From: Croceicoccus pelagius
Lineage (GTDB): Bacteria; Pseudomonadota; Alphaproteobacteria; Sphingomonadales; Sphingomonadaceae
Reading direction: 5' to 3'
Assembly: GCF_001661915.1 (NCBI RefSeq)
Contig: NZ_LYWY01000032.1
Span: forward strand, 1 to 64,000
DNA length: 64,000 nucleotides
Shown here: in pieces, positions 14,989 through 24,021 of the stretch
Position numbering within the stretch: position 1 is the first letter of the stretch
How the letters are laid out: each line of letters begins with the position of its first letter
Notes under the pieces: generated by a model
The model's input: the letters and a program-made list of their open reading frames with translations, nothing else
The model's database searches: none
What the model was told of the DNA's origin: nothing
Program-made: the position numbers and the translations under genes

Positions 14989-16308
14989 TCAGGCGAGGAA
15001 AAGCCCCGCGAGCGCCGCGCTCATCAGGTTGGCGAGCGAGCCGGCTGCAAGCGCGCGAAGGCCCAGTTTTGCAACGACCGGACGCTGGTTTGGTGCCAGC
15101 CCGCCAATGACCGCGATCTGGATGGCGATCGAGGAGAAGTTGGAGAAGCCGCAAAGCGAGAAGGTCGCGATGGCGCGCGCCCGCGGGCTGAGCGCCGATG
15201 CGTCGAGGGCGCCGAGGTCGATGAAGGCGACGAATTCGTTGAGCACGATCTTGGTGCCGAACAACCCGCCCGCGATCTGCGCTTCCTGCCAGGGAATGCC
15301 CAGCAGGAACATGACGGGCGAGAACACCCAGCCAAGAATCGCCTGGAACGTCAGCCCTTCGAGACCGACGAGTTCGCCCGCACCCGAAAGCAGGCCGTTG
15401 GCCAGCGCGACGAGCGCGACGAAGGACAGCACCATCGCGCCGACGGCAACGGCGATCTTCACCCCCGTCTGCGCGCCTTGAGCTGCGGCCATCAGGATGT
15501 TCGCGGGCTTTTCCTCGTCGTCGTGCGCGTCGGGCACGTCGTCGTCCTGGCGCCCGCCTTCGGGCATCAGGGCGGCGGGGCCTTCACCGCTTCGGCGGCC
15601 TTCGGGAAGGTCCAGTTCGCCTTCGGCAGCAGCGCCCGGATCGTCGAGGTCGGGCATGATGATCTTGGCCATCAGGATGCCGCCCGGCGCGCTCATGAAG
15701 GCGGCGGCCAGCAGGAACGGCAGATATTGTTCGCCCAGAAGCGAGGCGTATGCAGCAAGGATCGTGCCTGCGACGCCCGCCATGCCCACGCACATCATCG
15801 TGAACAGGCGGCTGGGGGCAAGGCCTGCGAGATAGGGGCGCACGACCAGCGGGCTTTCCGACTGGCCGACGAAGATATTGGCCGCCGCTGCCAGCGATTC
15901 GACGCGGCTGATGCCCGTGATCCAGCCGATCGCTCCGCCGACCCAGCGGATCACGAACTGCATGATACCGAGGTAGTAGAGCACGGACACGAGGCTGGCG
16001 AAGAAGATGATGACCGTCAGCGCCGCGATGGCAAAGCTGTTGCCGCCGATTTCGGGGCTGGCGAGCGGGCCGAAGATGAACTTCGTGCCCTCGCCCGCAT
16101 AGCCCAGCAGGTTCGACACGCCCCGGCTCATCGCGGAAATCGTGGCAACGCCCCAAGGCGTGCGCAGGACCAGCAACGCCATCAGCGCCTGAAGCGCGAA
16201 GGCCGCGCCCACGACGCGCAAACGGATGCGACGACGCGCAGTGGAAAGGGCAAAGGCAATGCCGAGGATCACGGCAATGCCGGCAAGGCTGATGAGCTGG
16301 CTGGGCAT
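14989..16308 (-). CDS. Concentrative nucleoside transporter (NupC/CNT family)
   Basis: A 439-residue inner-membrane symporter of the CNT family that imports nucleosides with H+ or Na+. The N-terminal family part (FGPLASPEIGGNSFAIAALT), the central conserved segment (NIFVGQSESPLVVRPYL) and the C-terminal segment (GTKIVLNEFVAFIDLG, then FSLCGFSNFSSIAIQI) are all present. A roughly 50-residue acidic hydrophilic insert (EGELDLPEGRRSGEG to DAHDDEEKP) divides the two halves. I start at ATG 16308 (MPSQLISLAGI); an upstream in-frame ATG at 16389 is less likely. It is the first gene of a leftward block with an oxygenase, TonB receptor and nuclease. Confidence 0.92.
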   Translation of the reverse strand: MPSQLISLAGIAVILGIAFALSTARRRIRLRVVGAAFALQALMALLVLRTPWGVATISAMSRGVSNLLGYAGEGTKFIFGPLASPEIGGNSFAIAALTVIIFFASLVSVLYYLGIMQFVIRWVGGAIGWITGISRVESLAAAANIFVGQSESPLVVRPYLAGLAPSRLFTMMCVGMAGVAGTILAAYASLLGEQYLPFLLAAAFMSAPGGILMAKIIMPDLDDPGAAAEGELDLPEGRRSGEGPAALMPEGGRQDDDVPDAHDDEEKPANILMAAAQGAQTGVKIAVAVGAMVLSFVALVALANGLLSGAGELVGLEGLTFQAILGWVFSPVMFLLGIPWQEAQIAGGLFGTKIVLNEFVAFIDLGALDASALSPRARAIATFSLCGFSNFSSIAIQIAVIGGLAPNQRPVVAKLGLRALAAGSLANLMSAALAGLFLA

Positions 16309-16485
16309 GTGAAGGAGAGCGTTCCCGCGAAGTGAATTGGTCGCGGGCGAAACCTTTAGACACAAGTGCAACGCTATGCAAAGCGCCAAGGCCGGTTGTC
16401 GGCCAAGTGCTTGCCCCTCCTGTCAGCCGGGCACAAAAGCGCGATGTCAGGCGTTTCATCCCGACTTGCAGAATGAAGGGGGACC

Positions 16486-17091
16486 ATGGCGACCGATCCG
16501 CACAGCGTTGGCGAGATACTCGACTGCCTCGACGAGGTGGCCGACGAGCATGAAAAAGTCAGCATCGGCGACATTCTCGATGCCATCGGCAATCGCAGCT
16601 ACGGCCCTGCCCTGATGATCCCTGCCCTGCTGGAACTGACGCCCATCGGCGCCATTCCCGGCGTGCCGACGTTCCTTGCGGTGATCGTGTCCCTTATCGC
16701 ATTGCAGATGCTGTTCGGCAAAAAGCACCTGTGGCTTCCCGGTTTCATCCGCCATCGCAGCGTCAGCGCCGAAAAGGTGGAGAAATCCAGCAAGAAGCTG
16801 CGCAAGATCGGCAGGTTTCTCGACAAGTGGTTCCACGGAAGGTTCAAGAAACTGACCCGCGGTGTGCCAGTCCGCATTGCTGCCGTGCTCATCATCGCGC
16901 TGTGCGCGACAGTTCCGCCGCTTGAACTGCTGCCTTTCGCCAGTTCCGGGCCGATGCTTGCCGTGGCCATGTTCGGCCTTGCCCTGATGGTGCGCGACGG
17001 ACTGCTCATGCTGATCGCCACGGCCCTCAGCTTTGCCGCGTTCGGGCTCGGCTTCACGATGATGGGCGGCGAAGAAAGCTCTGGCGGCTAA
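16486..17091 (+). CDS. ExoD-family membrane protein
   Basis: A 201-residue protein of the exopolysaccharide-synthesis ExoD family. The conserved opening (SIGDILDAIGNRSYGPALMI) is followed by PLLEL-like TPIGAIPGVPTFLAVIV, a basic cytoplasmic region (KSSKKLRKIGRFLDKWFHGR) and two to three more helices. ExoD was named from rhizobial exopolysaccharide and alkali-tolerance mutants; its biochemical role is not known. The gene stands alone, with the convergent queF gene five bases beyond its stop. Start is ATG 16486. Confidence 0.85.
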   Translation: MATDPHSVGEILDCLDEVADEHEKVSIGDILDAIGNRSYGPALMIPALLELTPIGAIPGVPTFLAVIVSLIALQMLFGKKHLWLPGFIRHRSVSAEKVEKSSKKLRKIGRFLDKWFHGRFKKLTRGVPVRIAAVLIIALCATVPPLELLPFASSGPMLAVAMFGLALMVRDGLLMLIATALSFAAFGLGFTMMGGEESSGG

Positions 17092-17096
17092 GGCGC

Positions 17097-17558
17097 TCAG
17101 CCCCGACCGCGATAGGATGCAACGCCCTGATCCGGCACCCACAGCCCTTCGGGCGGCGTGCCGGTCTGCCAGAAGACATCGATGGGAATGCCGCCGCGCG
17201 GATACCAGTAGCCGCCAATTCGCAGCCAGATGGGCTTCATCTCGTCGACCAGCCGCTGCCCGATGCCCACGGTCACGTCCTCGTGGAAACCGCAGTGGTT
17301 GCGGAACGAGCCAAGAAAAAGCTTCAGCGACTTCGATTCAACGATCGTCTCGCCCGGCGCGTAATCGATGACGATATGCGCGAAATCGGGCTGGCCGGTC
17401 ACCGGGCAGAGCGACGTAAACTCGGGCGCGGCAAAGCGCGTGAGATAGAGCGAGCCGACACGTGGGTTCGGCACGTAGTCGAGCACGGCTTCATCCGGCG
17501 AAGCGGGAAGCGCGCTGGTCTGCCCCAGATGGAGCGGGGAAAGCTGTTCGTCTGACAT
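17097..17558 (-). CDS. queF: NADPH-dependent 7-cyano-7-deazaguanine reductase QueF
   Basis: This 153-residue enzyme reduces preQ0 to preQ1 in queuosine biosynthesis. The active-site Cys51 ([10 protein letters not shown], with Asp58), the substrate/NADPH segment [20 protein letters not shown] and the C-terminal [10 protein letters not shown] are all present. It is the short, single-domain form (YkvM-like) rather than the long E. coli form. Start at ATG 17558; six more in-frame codons upstream to 17576 are unlikely. Monocistronic, divergent from sseA. Confidence 0.95.
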   Translation of the reverse strand: MSDEQLSPLHLGQTSALPASPDEAVLDYVPNPRVGSLYLTRFAAPEFTSLCPVTGQPDFAHIVIDYAPGETIVESKSLKLFLGSFRNHCGFHEDVTVGIGQRLVDEMKPIWLRIGGYWYPRGGIPIDVFWQTGTPPEGLWVPDQGVASYRGRG

Positions 17559-17656
17559 GGAATGCGCCTTTCGCACGCGGGGGCAATTCGCTCAAGCGCC
17601 TTGGCAAGGGGCGGGCGCGAAGGCTAACCCCGATGCAGACCTGGAGATTACCCGCC

Positions 17657-18487
17657 ATGAACATGCTCGTTTCGACCCAGTGGCTTGCCGATCACCTCGA
17701 AGAGGTCGTCCTGCTTGACGCTAGTTATCACCTTGGCGACACGGGCCGCGATGCGAAGGCGGAATATGCTGCGGGGCACATTCCCGGCGCACGGTTCGTC
17801 GGCTTCGACACCATCGCCGATACCGATAGCCCGCTCGACAACACTGCGCCCAGGGCCGATGCCTTTGCCGCGCGCATGGGCGAACTTGGCGTCGGCGACG
17901 ACAGCACGGTCGTGATCTACGACGACAGCGCGCTCCATTCCGCGGCCCGTCTGTGGTTCCTGTTCCGGCTGTTCGGAAAGGATGTGCACGTGCTGGACGG
18001 GGGATTGGCGAAATGGAAGGCCGAAGGGCGCGCCGAAACGCAGGAGGTGCCCTCGCCTGCATCTGCGACCTTCACACCCAGGGCGAACGCGAGCCTGCTG
18101 CGCGACAAGCCCGCGATGCTCGCCAATGTCGAAAGCCGGGCCGAACAGGTCGTCGATGCGCGCGGCGCGGCTCGCTTTACCGGAGAGGGCGAGGAAATCC
18201 GCGCAGGACAGCCTGCCGGCCACATTCCCGGCGCGCGCAACCTGCCGATCGGCATGCTTTTTGAGGAAGACGGCACGATGAAGGGCGCGGCCGGAATCGA
18301 GGCCGAGTTCATCGGCGCGGGGCTGGACCTTTCGCGGCCCGTCGTCACGTCGTGCGGTTCGGGCGTGACGGCTGCCGTTCTCTCGCTCGCCCTTGCCAGG
18401 ATCGGCAAGGACAGCGCGCTCTATGACGGCAGCTGGAGCGAATGGGCTGCCGATCCCGAAACGCCCAAGGCAACGGGCGCGGCCTGA
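17657..18487 (+). CDS. sseA: 3-mercaptopyruvate sulfurtransferase
   Basis: A 276-residue two-domain rhodanese. The C-terminal domain carries catalytic Cys233 in the loop CGSGVTA, the signature of mercaptopyruvate (rather than thiosulfate) specificity. The N-terminal domain is inactive, with Asp in the equivalent loop (IYDDSALHSA). Both domains have the HIPGAR motif (residues 41 and 189). It starts at ATG 17657 with GGAG about ten bases upstream and overlaps the metC start (TGATG), so the two sulfur-amino-acid genes are coupled. Confidence 0.93.
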   Translation: MNMLVSTQWLADHLEEVVLLDASYHLGDTGRDAKAEYAAGHIPGARFVGFDTIADTDSPLDNTAPRADAFAARMGELGVGDDSTVVIYDDSALHSAARLWFLFRLFGKDVHVLDGGLAKWKAEGRAETQEVPSPASATFTPRANASLLRDKPAMLANVESRAEQVVDARGAARFTGEGEEIRAGQPAGHIPGARNLPIGMLFEEDGTMKGAAGIEAEFIGAGLDLSRPVVTSCGSGVTAAVLSLALARIGKDSALYDGSWSEWAADPETPKATGAA

Positions 18488-19716
18488 TGGCGAAGTCGGA
18501 CGGCAAGGACCTGAAAACCGGCACGAAAGTCGTCACCGTCGGGCGCCGCCCGGAATGGACCGGCATTCCCGGCCAGCCGGGCGCAGTCGTCAATCCCGCC
18601 GTCTGGCGCGCCAGCACGCATCTTTACGAAGACAGCGCCGCGCTGGCCGAGGGGCTCAGGACGAACGAGGACGGCAGGTTCTTCTATGGCCGACGAGGTT
18701 CGCCGACGCAGTGGGCGCTGTGCGAGGCGCTGACCCAGCTTGAACCCGGCGCGCACGGGACGGTGCTCTACCCGTCCGGCGTTGCCGCGATTGCAGGCGC
18801 GCTGCTCTCGGTCGTGAAGCCGGGCGATACGCTGCTCGTCACCGACAACGCCTATGACCCGACGCGCAACATGGGGATGGGCCTTTTGAAGACATTCGGG
18901 GTCGAGACGAAGTTCTTCGACCCGCTCGACCTCAACGCTTTTCGCGCGCTGGTGGCCGAAGGCGCACAGGCAGTTTTTCTGGAAGCGCCCGGCAGCCTGT
19001 CCTTCGAGGTCTGCGACATTCCCGCCCTTGTCGCACTTGCCAGGGAAGCGGGCGCGTGGGTGCTGATCGACAATACCTGGCCCGGGCCGACCGGCCTGCG
19101 CGCGATCGAGCTGGGCTGCGACGGGACCGTCAATGCCCTGACAAAGCACGTAGGCGGCCACTCCGACCTGATGATGGGCGCGGCGACGGGTACCGAACGG
19201 CTCTATCGCCGCCTGCGCCGTACCGCGCAGCAGCTTGGTCAGGTCGTCTCGCCCGACGATGCCGCGCTCGCCCTGCGCGGGCTGCGCACGCTTGAAGTTC
19301 GGCTGCAGCGCGAAAGCGAAAGCGCGCTGGCCATCGCGCAGTGGCTCTCGGAACGTCCCGAGGTCGAAGCGGTGCTATGCCCGATGCTCGACGGGGCGCC
19401 GGGGCATGACCTGTGGAAGCGTGACTTCGTCGGCGGATGCGGACTTTTCGGCTTCGTCCTCAAAACCGACGATCCCGACGCGCGTGCCCGTTTCATTGAT
19501 GCGCTGGAGCTGTTCGGCATCGGCTATTCGTGGGGCGGTTTCGAGAGCCTTGCCCTCCCCACCAATCCCGCCAAAGACCGATCCGTCGCAAGCTGGCCGC
19601 CCGTGGGGGTAGACCCGACCTGCACCTTGGGGGTACGCCTGTCCATCGGCCTTGAAGATCCCGCCGACCTAATCGCGGATCTAAAGCAGGCATTCGAGAA
19701 GATGGAACGCGCATGA
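18487..19716 (+). CDS. metC: Cystathionine beta-lyase
   Basis: A 409-residue PLP enzyme of the Cys/Met metabolism family. The PLP lysine is Lys220 in NALTKHVGGHSDLMMG, the beta-lyase type segment; YPSGVAAIAGAL and WVLIDNTWPGP are also present. It cleaves cystathionine to homocysteine, pyruvate and ammonia in methionine biosynthesis. The start overlaps the sseA stop by one base and the stop overlaps the mscS start (ATGA), so sseA-metC-mscS is one transcription unit. Confidence 0.93.
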   Translation: MAKSDGKDLKTGTKVVTVGRRPEWTGIPGQPGAVVNPAVWRASTHLYEDSAALAEGLRTNEDGRFFYGRRGSPTQWALCEALTQLEPGAHGTVLYPSGVAAIAGALLSVVKPGDTLLVTDNAYDPTRNMGMGLLKTFGVETKFFDPLDLNAFRALVAEGAQAVFLEAPGSLSFEVCDIPALVALAREAGAWVLIDNTWPGPTGLRAIELGCDGTVNALTKHVGGHSDLMMGAATGTERLYRRLRRTAQQLGQVVSPDDAALALRGLRTLEVRLQRESESALAIAQWLSERPEVEAVLCPMLDGAPGHDLWKRDFVGGCGLFGFVLKTDDPDARARFIDALELFGIGYSWGGFESLALPTNPAKDRSVASWPPVGVDPTCTLGVRLSIGLEDPADLIADLKQAFEKMERA

Positions 19717-20804
19717 CCGTAGCCGCCGAAACGCCTGCACCTGAGCCGACCGAGGCCGCGGCCTCGGCAACCGATCAGGTCATGGCGACGGCGACACAGG
19801 CAGCCGACACGGTCGAGGCGACGGACCCGCTGAAAGGCGCCGACCAGATAAAGGAAGCGGTCGCCGAACAGTCCATGACGATCGCCCAGATCATCGACCA
19901 TCTCGACAGCTTCGGCGTCGATGTCGGCGATACGCGCTTCTCGCTGTGGAGCGCGCTCGTCGTCGTCCTGGTCATTGCAGGCGTGCTGATCTTCGCGCGT
20001 GTGGGCAGTAAGCTGGCTCATGCCGCCCTGAAGCGCATGACGCGCCTGTCTCCGACGCAGAGCCTGCTTTCCGAAAAGCTTGTGACGCTGGCGGTCTGGG
20101 CTTTCGCGATCCTGATCGGCATCGATCTCTTGGGCGTCGACCTTACTGCCTTCGCGGTCTTTTCCGGCGCCTTCGGCCTTGCCATCGGTTTCGGCCTGCA
20201 GAAAACGTTCGGCAACCTGATCGCAGGGATGATCCTGCTGATGGACCGCTCTATCAAGCCGGGCGACGTGATCGCCGTTACCGACATGGCGGGGAACGAG
20301 ACCTTCGGCCAGATCCGCAAGATCGGCATCCGCGCCATTTCGGTCACCACCCGTGACGAGCGCGAATACCTGATCCCTAACGAGAACCTGATGATCAACC
20401 AGGTCGAGAACTGGTCGTTCTCCAGCCGGAACGTGCGCATTCAGGTGCCGGTGGGCGTCAGTTACAACTGCGACATCCACAAGGCCGAGGAATTGATGCT
20501 CGAGGCAGCCAAGTCCTGCAAGCGCGTGCTCGAACTGCCGGCACCCAGCGTATGGCTGTCGGGCTATGGCGACAGTTCGGTCGACTTCGTGATCCACTGC
20601 TGGATCCGCGATCCCGAAATGGGCGTGGGCAACGTGCGCTCCGAAGTGCTGAAGACGCTGTGGGACCTGTTTCAGGAACATCATATCGAAATCCCCTTCC
20701 CGCAGCGCGATATAAACCTGCGCGGCAACGAACAGTTCGAACAATTGATCTCGGCGATCGCGCAGCGGCTGGATGCGAAGAACGGCGCAAAGTCAGCCGA
20801 ATAG
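19713..20804 (+). CDS. mscS: Small-conductance mechanosensitive channel (MscS family)
   Basis: A 363-residue MscS-type channel. A long Ala/Thr/Glu-rich cytoplasmic leader (residues 1-60) precedes three membrane helices (LWSALVVVLVIAGVLIF; VTLAVWAFAILIGIDLL; LTAFAVFSGAFGLAIGFG). The last is the pore helix TM3, with the usual Gly/Ala pattern, running into FGLQKTFGNLIAGMILL. The beta domain (DRSIKPGDVIAV, IPNENLMINQVENWS) and the C-terminal cytoplasmic vestibule follow. It releases solutes during osmotic downshock. Coupled to metC by a four-base overlap. Confidence 0.93.
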   Translation: MTVAAETPAPEPTEAAASATDQVMATATQAADTVEATDPLKGADQIKEAVAEQSMTIAQIIDHLDSFGVDVGDTRFSLWSALVVVLVIAGVLIFARVGSKLAHAALKRMTRLSPTQSLLSEKLVTLAVWAFAILIGIDLLGVDLTAFAVFSGAFGLAIGFGLQKTFGNLIAGMILLMDRSIKPGDVIAVTDMAGNETFGQIRKIGIRAISVTTRDEREYLIPNENLMINQVENWSFSSRNVRIQVPVGVSYNCDIHKAEELMLEAAKSCKRVLELPAPSVWLSGYGDSSVDFVIHCWIRDPEMGVGNVRSEVLKTLWDLFQEHHIEIPFPQRDINLRGNEQFEQLISAIAQRLDAKNGAKSAE

Positions 20805-20894
20805 GCCGGTTTCAGGGGGCACTAAAGGCCAGCTACACCCCCGCCAAACCATTCTGGGTCGCATCCTGCGGCGCGAAGGCGCATCTGGCAAAGC

Positions 20895-21662
20895 ATGTCG
20901 AATCCCGATTCCATTGGCCGCGTCTATCTCGTCGGCGCGGGCCCCGGTGACCCGGACCTGCTGACGCTGCGCGCGGCGCGGCTGCTCACGTCGGCAAGGC
21001 TCGTCGTCCACGACGGGCTGGTCGAGCCCGCGATTCTCGCCATGGCGCATCCGCATGCCAAGCTTGTCTCGGTTGCCAAGCGCCGCGCCCATCACACGAT
21101 GCCGCAGGAAGACATCTGCGCCCTGCTGGTCCGCGAAGCACTGGCCGGTAACGACGTCGTTCGCCTGAAGGGTGGCGATCCGCTGGTTTTTGGACGCGGC
21201 GGCGAAGAGGCGGAAGCGTGCCGCGCTGCGGGCGTTCCGGTCGAAATCGTGCCCGGCATTTCCGCCGCCAATGCCGCGGGCGCCGCCGCGCAGATCGCGC
21301 TTACGCACCGCGATCATGCCAGCGTCGTCAGCTTCGTCGCGGGCCAGTGCAAGGGCCTGTCCGATCAGGACTGGTCCGGACTTGCCGGTGTCGGCCGCAC
21401 GCTCGTCATCTACATGGGCGTGAAGACCGCGCCGCAAATCGCGGACAAGCTCATGGCAGATGGACTTGCGCCCGACATGGCCGTTGCCGTCATCGAAAAT
21501 GCCGCGCGCCCTGAAATGCGGGTGCTGCGCGGACTCCTCGCCGGTCTGCCCGATCTGGTCGAAGACAATCGGGTAAAAAGCCCGGCGCTTATCGTCATCG
21601 GCGAAGTCACGCGTGAACGCGACGCGGACATCGCCGCCCTAGCTGTGGAAGCCAACAAATGA
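20895..21662 (+). CDS. cobA: Uroporphyrinogen-III C-methyltransferase
   Basis: A 255-residue SAM-dependent methyltransferase that makes precorrin-2 from uroporphyrinogen III, the first committed step to sirohaem and cobalamin. The N-terminal SAM-loop motif is GRVYLVGAGPGDPDLLTLRA and the second family motif is VVRLKGGDPLVFGRGGEE. It is the stand-alone SUMT form, without the CysG dehydrogenase/ferrochelatase domain. As first gene of an operon with sulfite reductase it should feed the sirohaem cofactor. It overlaps the next gene by four bases (ATGA). Confidence 0.95.
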   Translation: MSNPDSIGRVYLVGAGPGDPDLLTLRAARLLTSARLVVHDGLVEPAILAMAHPHAKLVSVAKRRAHHTMPQEDICALLVREALAGNDVVRLKGGDPLVFGRGGEEAEACRAAGVPVEIVPGISAANAAGAAAQIALTHRDHASVVSFVAGQCKGLSDQDWSGLAGVGRTLVIYMGVKTAPQIADKLMADGLAPDMAVAVIENAARPEMRVLRGLLAGLPDLVEDNRVKSPALIVIGEVTRERDADIAALAVEANK

Positions 21663-21955
21663 AGATCCTGACCGGAAACGACCTGAAGACCGGCGACGTG
21701 ACCTGGTGGGACGGCCAGGGCTGGTCGCGCCACGTCAACGATGCCGTGGACGTTGGCGACAAGGCCGACGAGATCGCCGCGCGCGAGGAAGCCTCGCGCA
21801 ATGTCGTCGGTGCCTATGCCATCGACGCGACGAAGGACGAAAACGGCGTGCGCCCCGCGCACATCAAGGACCGTATCCGCGCCCTTGGCCCCACGGTCCG
21901 CCCCGACCTGACCCTCAAACCCGCCGACCCTGCTGCCGGCAACTGGGTGATCTGA
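21659..21955 (+). CDS. DUF2849 protein of the sulfite reductase operon
   Basis: A 98-residue protein with the DUF2849 opening MKILTGNDLKTGDVTWWDG and a conserved C-terminal HIKDRIRALGPTVRPDL. Its function is unknown, but it is regularly found between cobA/cysG and cysI in alphaproteobacteria. It overlaps cobA by four bases and ends one base before cysI. A role in assembly or electron supply of the sulfite reductase is possible but not shown. Confidence 0.8.
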   Translation: MKILTGNDLKTGDVTWWDGQGWSRHVNDAVDVGDKADEIAAREEASRNVVGAYAIDATKDENGVRPAHIKDRIRALGPTVRPDLTLKPADPAAGNWVI

Positions 21956-21956
21956 G

Positions 21957-23591
21957 ATGTACAAGTACGACAATTACGACCAGCAGATGGTCGACACCCG
22001 CGTCGAGGAATTCCGCGACCAGACCCGTCGCCGCCTGTCGGGCGAGCTTTCGGAAGAGAAGTTCCGGCCGCTGCGCCTGATGAACGGCCTCTACCTCCAG
22101 CTGCACGCCTACATGCTGCGCGTTGCCGTGCCTTACGGCACGCTGTCGGGCGCGCAGATGAAAGCGCTGGGCGATATCGCGGACAAGTATGACCGCGGCT
22201 ATGGCCACTTCACCACGCGCCAGAACATCCAGTACAACTGGATCAAGCTGGAAGACGCGCCGGACATTCTGGCCGATCTCGCCAAGGTGGAGATGCACGC
22301 CATCCAGACCAGCGGCAACTGCATCCGCAACATCAGTTCCGATCACTTCGCCGGTGCCGCAGCCGACGAACTGGTCGACCCGCGCCCCTATGCCGAACTG
22401 CTGCGACAGTGGTCGAGCTTCCACCCGGAATTCAGCTACCTGCCGCGCAAGTTCAAGATCGCGGTCATCGCGGCCGATACCGACCGTGCGGCCATGCGCC
22501 TGCACGACATCGGCATCCAGATCGTGAAGAACGACGCTGGTGAGATCGGCTGCGCGTTCTACGTCGGCGGCGGCATGGGCCGCACACCGATGGTCGCCCC
22601 GCTGATCAGGGAATTCGTGCCGCTCGACGATCTGATCACTTATTCCGAGGCGTGCGTGCGCGTCTACAACCGCAACGGCCGCCGCGACAACAAGTACAAG
22701 GCGCGCATCAAGATCCTCGTCCATGAAATGGGCAAGGACGAATACACGCGCCAGGTCGAGGAAGAGTTCGCGCATCTCAAATCGCAGGGCATCGAACCGC
22801 CGCTGGCAGAGCTGGAGCGGATCAAGCCCTACTTCGCCGATCCCGCGTTCAAGACCGGCCTGTCGGATAAAATCGACCGCACGGATCCCGACTTTGCGCT
22901 CTGGGTCGATCGCAATACGGTCACGCACAAGGCCCCCGGCTATGTCAGCGCGGTCATCTCTCTGAAGCCCGTCGGCGGTATTCCGGGCGATGCCAGCGCG
23001 GACCAGATCCGCCTGATGGGCGAACTTGCGACCGAATATTCGTTCGACGAATGCCGCGTCACGCACACGCAGAACATTGTCCTGCCGCACGTCGAAAAGG
23101 CGCGCCTGAAGGACTTGTTCGACGTGCTCGACGCGAACGGCCTGTCCTCGCCCAACCTCGACACGATCGAAGACATCATCGCCTGCCCCGGGCTCGATTA
23201 CTGCAGCCTCGCCAATGCGCGCTCGATCCCCGTCGCGCAGAAGATTTCGAAACGTTTCGCCGGTAGCGGCAAGACCGCCGAACTGGGCGAACTGAAGCTG
23301 AAGATTTCGGGCTGCATCAACGCCTGCGGCCACCATCACGCAGGCCACATCGGCATCCTTGGTGTCGACCGGAAGGGCGTGGAGAACTACCAGCTCCTCC
23401 TCGGCGGCAGCGAGGCGGAGGATACTTCGCTCGGCAAGATCACCGGCCCCGGTTTCAGCGAGGACGGTATCGTCGACGCGGTCGAGAAGGCCGCCGACGT
23501 CTACATCGCCAATCGCGAGGATGGCGAACGCTTCCTCGATACCTATCGCCGCATCGGCATGGATCCGTTCAAGGAGGCGATCTATGGTTGA
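21957..23591 (+). CDS. cysI: Nitrite/sulfite reductase haemoprotein
   Basis: A 544-residue sirohaem/[4Fe-4S] reductase that converts sulfite to sulfide (six electrons). The cluster ligands are Cys410 and Cys416 (CPGLDYC) and Cys453 and Cys457 (CINAC), followed by GHHHAGHIG. Two ferredoxin-like sulfite-reductase halves are visible (YGHFTTRQNIQYNWIK and CRVTHTQNIVLPHV). No CysJ flavoprotein is encoded in the window, so electrons probably come from ferredoxin. Its 3' end overlaps the DUF934 gene by eight bases. Confidence 0.95.
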   Translation: MYKYDNYDQQMVDTRVEEFRDQTRRRLSGELSEEKFRPLRLMNGLYLQLHAYMLRVAVPYGTLSGAQMKALGDIADKYDRGYGHFTTRQNIQYNWIKLEDAPDILADLAKVEMHAIQTSGNCIRNISSDHFAGAAADELVDPRPYAELLRQWSSFHPEFSYLPRKFKIAVIAADTDRAAMRLHDIGIQIVKNDAGEIGCAFYVGGGMGRTPMVAPLIREFVPLDDLITYSEACVRVYNRNGRRDNKYKARIKILVHEMGKDEYTRQVEEEFAHLKSQGIEPPLAELERIKPYFADPAFKTGLSDKIDRTDPDFALWVDRNTVTHKAPGYVSAVISLKPVGGIPGDASADQIRLMGELATEYSFDECRVTHTQNIVLPHVEKARLKDLFDVLDANGLSSPNLDTIEDIIACPGLDYCSLANARSIPVAQKISKRFAGSGKTAELGELKLKISGCINACGHHHAGHIGILGVDRKGVENYQLLLGGSEAEDTSLGKITGPGFSEDGIVDAVEKAADVYIANREDGERFLDTYRRIGMDPFKEAIYG

Positions 23592-24021
23592 GTTTCTCCG
23601 TTTCCGCGACGACGAAGTGTCGGAAAGCCCGGCCGTAACCGTCGATGCCTTCGGCGAACAGTCGAACGCCGGTGCCGTCCGCATCGAACCGGGCGACGAC
23701 GCCCGCGAACTGCTGCCCCACCTTGCCCACATCACCCGCGTGGAAGTGAACTTCCCCGTGTTCGGCGACGGACGCGGCTATTCGGCGGCGCGGATCCTGC
23801 GCGAAGCCGGTTACGAGGGGGAAATCCGCGCCGTCGGCGATGTTGCGGTGGACCAGATCGCTTATATGCGCCGCTGCGGTTTCGACGCGTTCGAACCCGA
23901 AAAGGCGATGAACGAGGCCGACGTGAAGACCGCGCTCGAACGTTGGGAAAACGTCTATCAGAAGACCGTCGACGGCCGCGCGCCGATCTGGGCGCTCAGG
24001 CACGGTTCCGCCGATGCCTGA
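23584..24021 (+). CDS. DUF934 protein of the sulfite reductase operon
   Basis: A 145-residue protein of family DUF934, typically encoded directly after cysI in proteobacteria. Recognisable segments are FPVFGDGRGYSAARILRE, EIRAVGDVAVDQIAYMRRCG and the C-terminal DVKTALERWENVYQ. Its role is unknown; genomic co-occurrence ties it to assimilatory sulfite reduction. It begins inside cysI (eight-base overlap) and itself overlaps cysH by eight bases. This strict overlap series makes cobA to cysH a single translation-coupled operon. Confidence 0.85.
   Translation: MVEFLRFRDDEVSESPAVTVDAFGEQSNAGAVRIEPGDDARELLPHLAHITRVEVNFPVFGDGRGYSAARILREAGYEGEIRAVGDVAVDQIAYMRRCGFDAFEPEKAMNEADVKTALERWENVYQKTVDGRAPIWALRHGSADA

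Noticed and set aside
20805-20894. Cobalamin or SAM riboswitch before cobA/cysI
   Set aside because: The 90-base gap is too short and shows none of the conserved boxes of either riboswitch.
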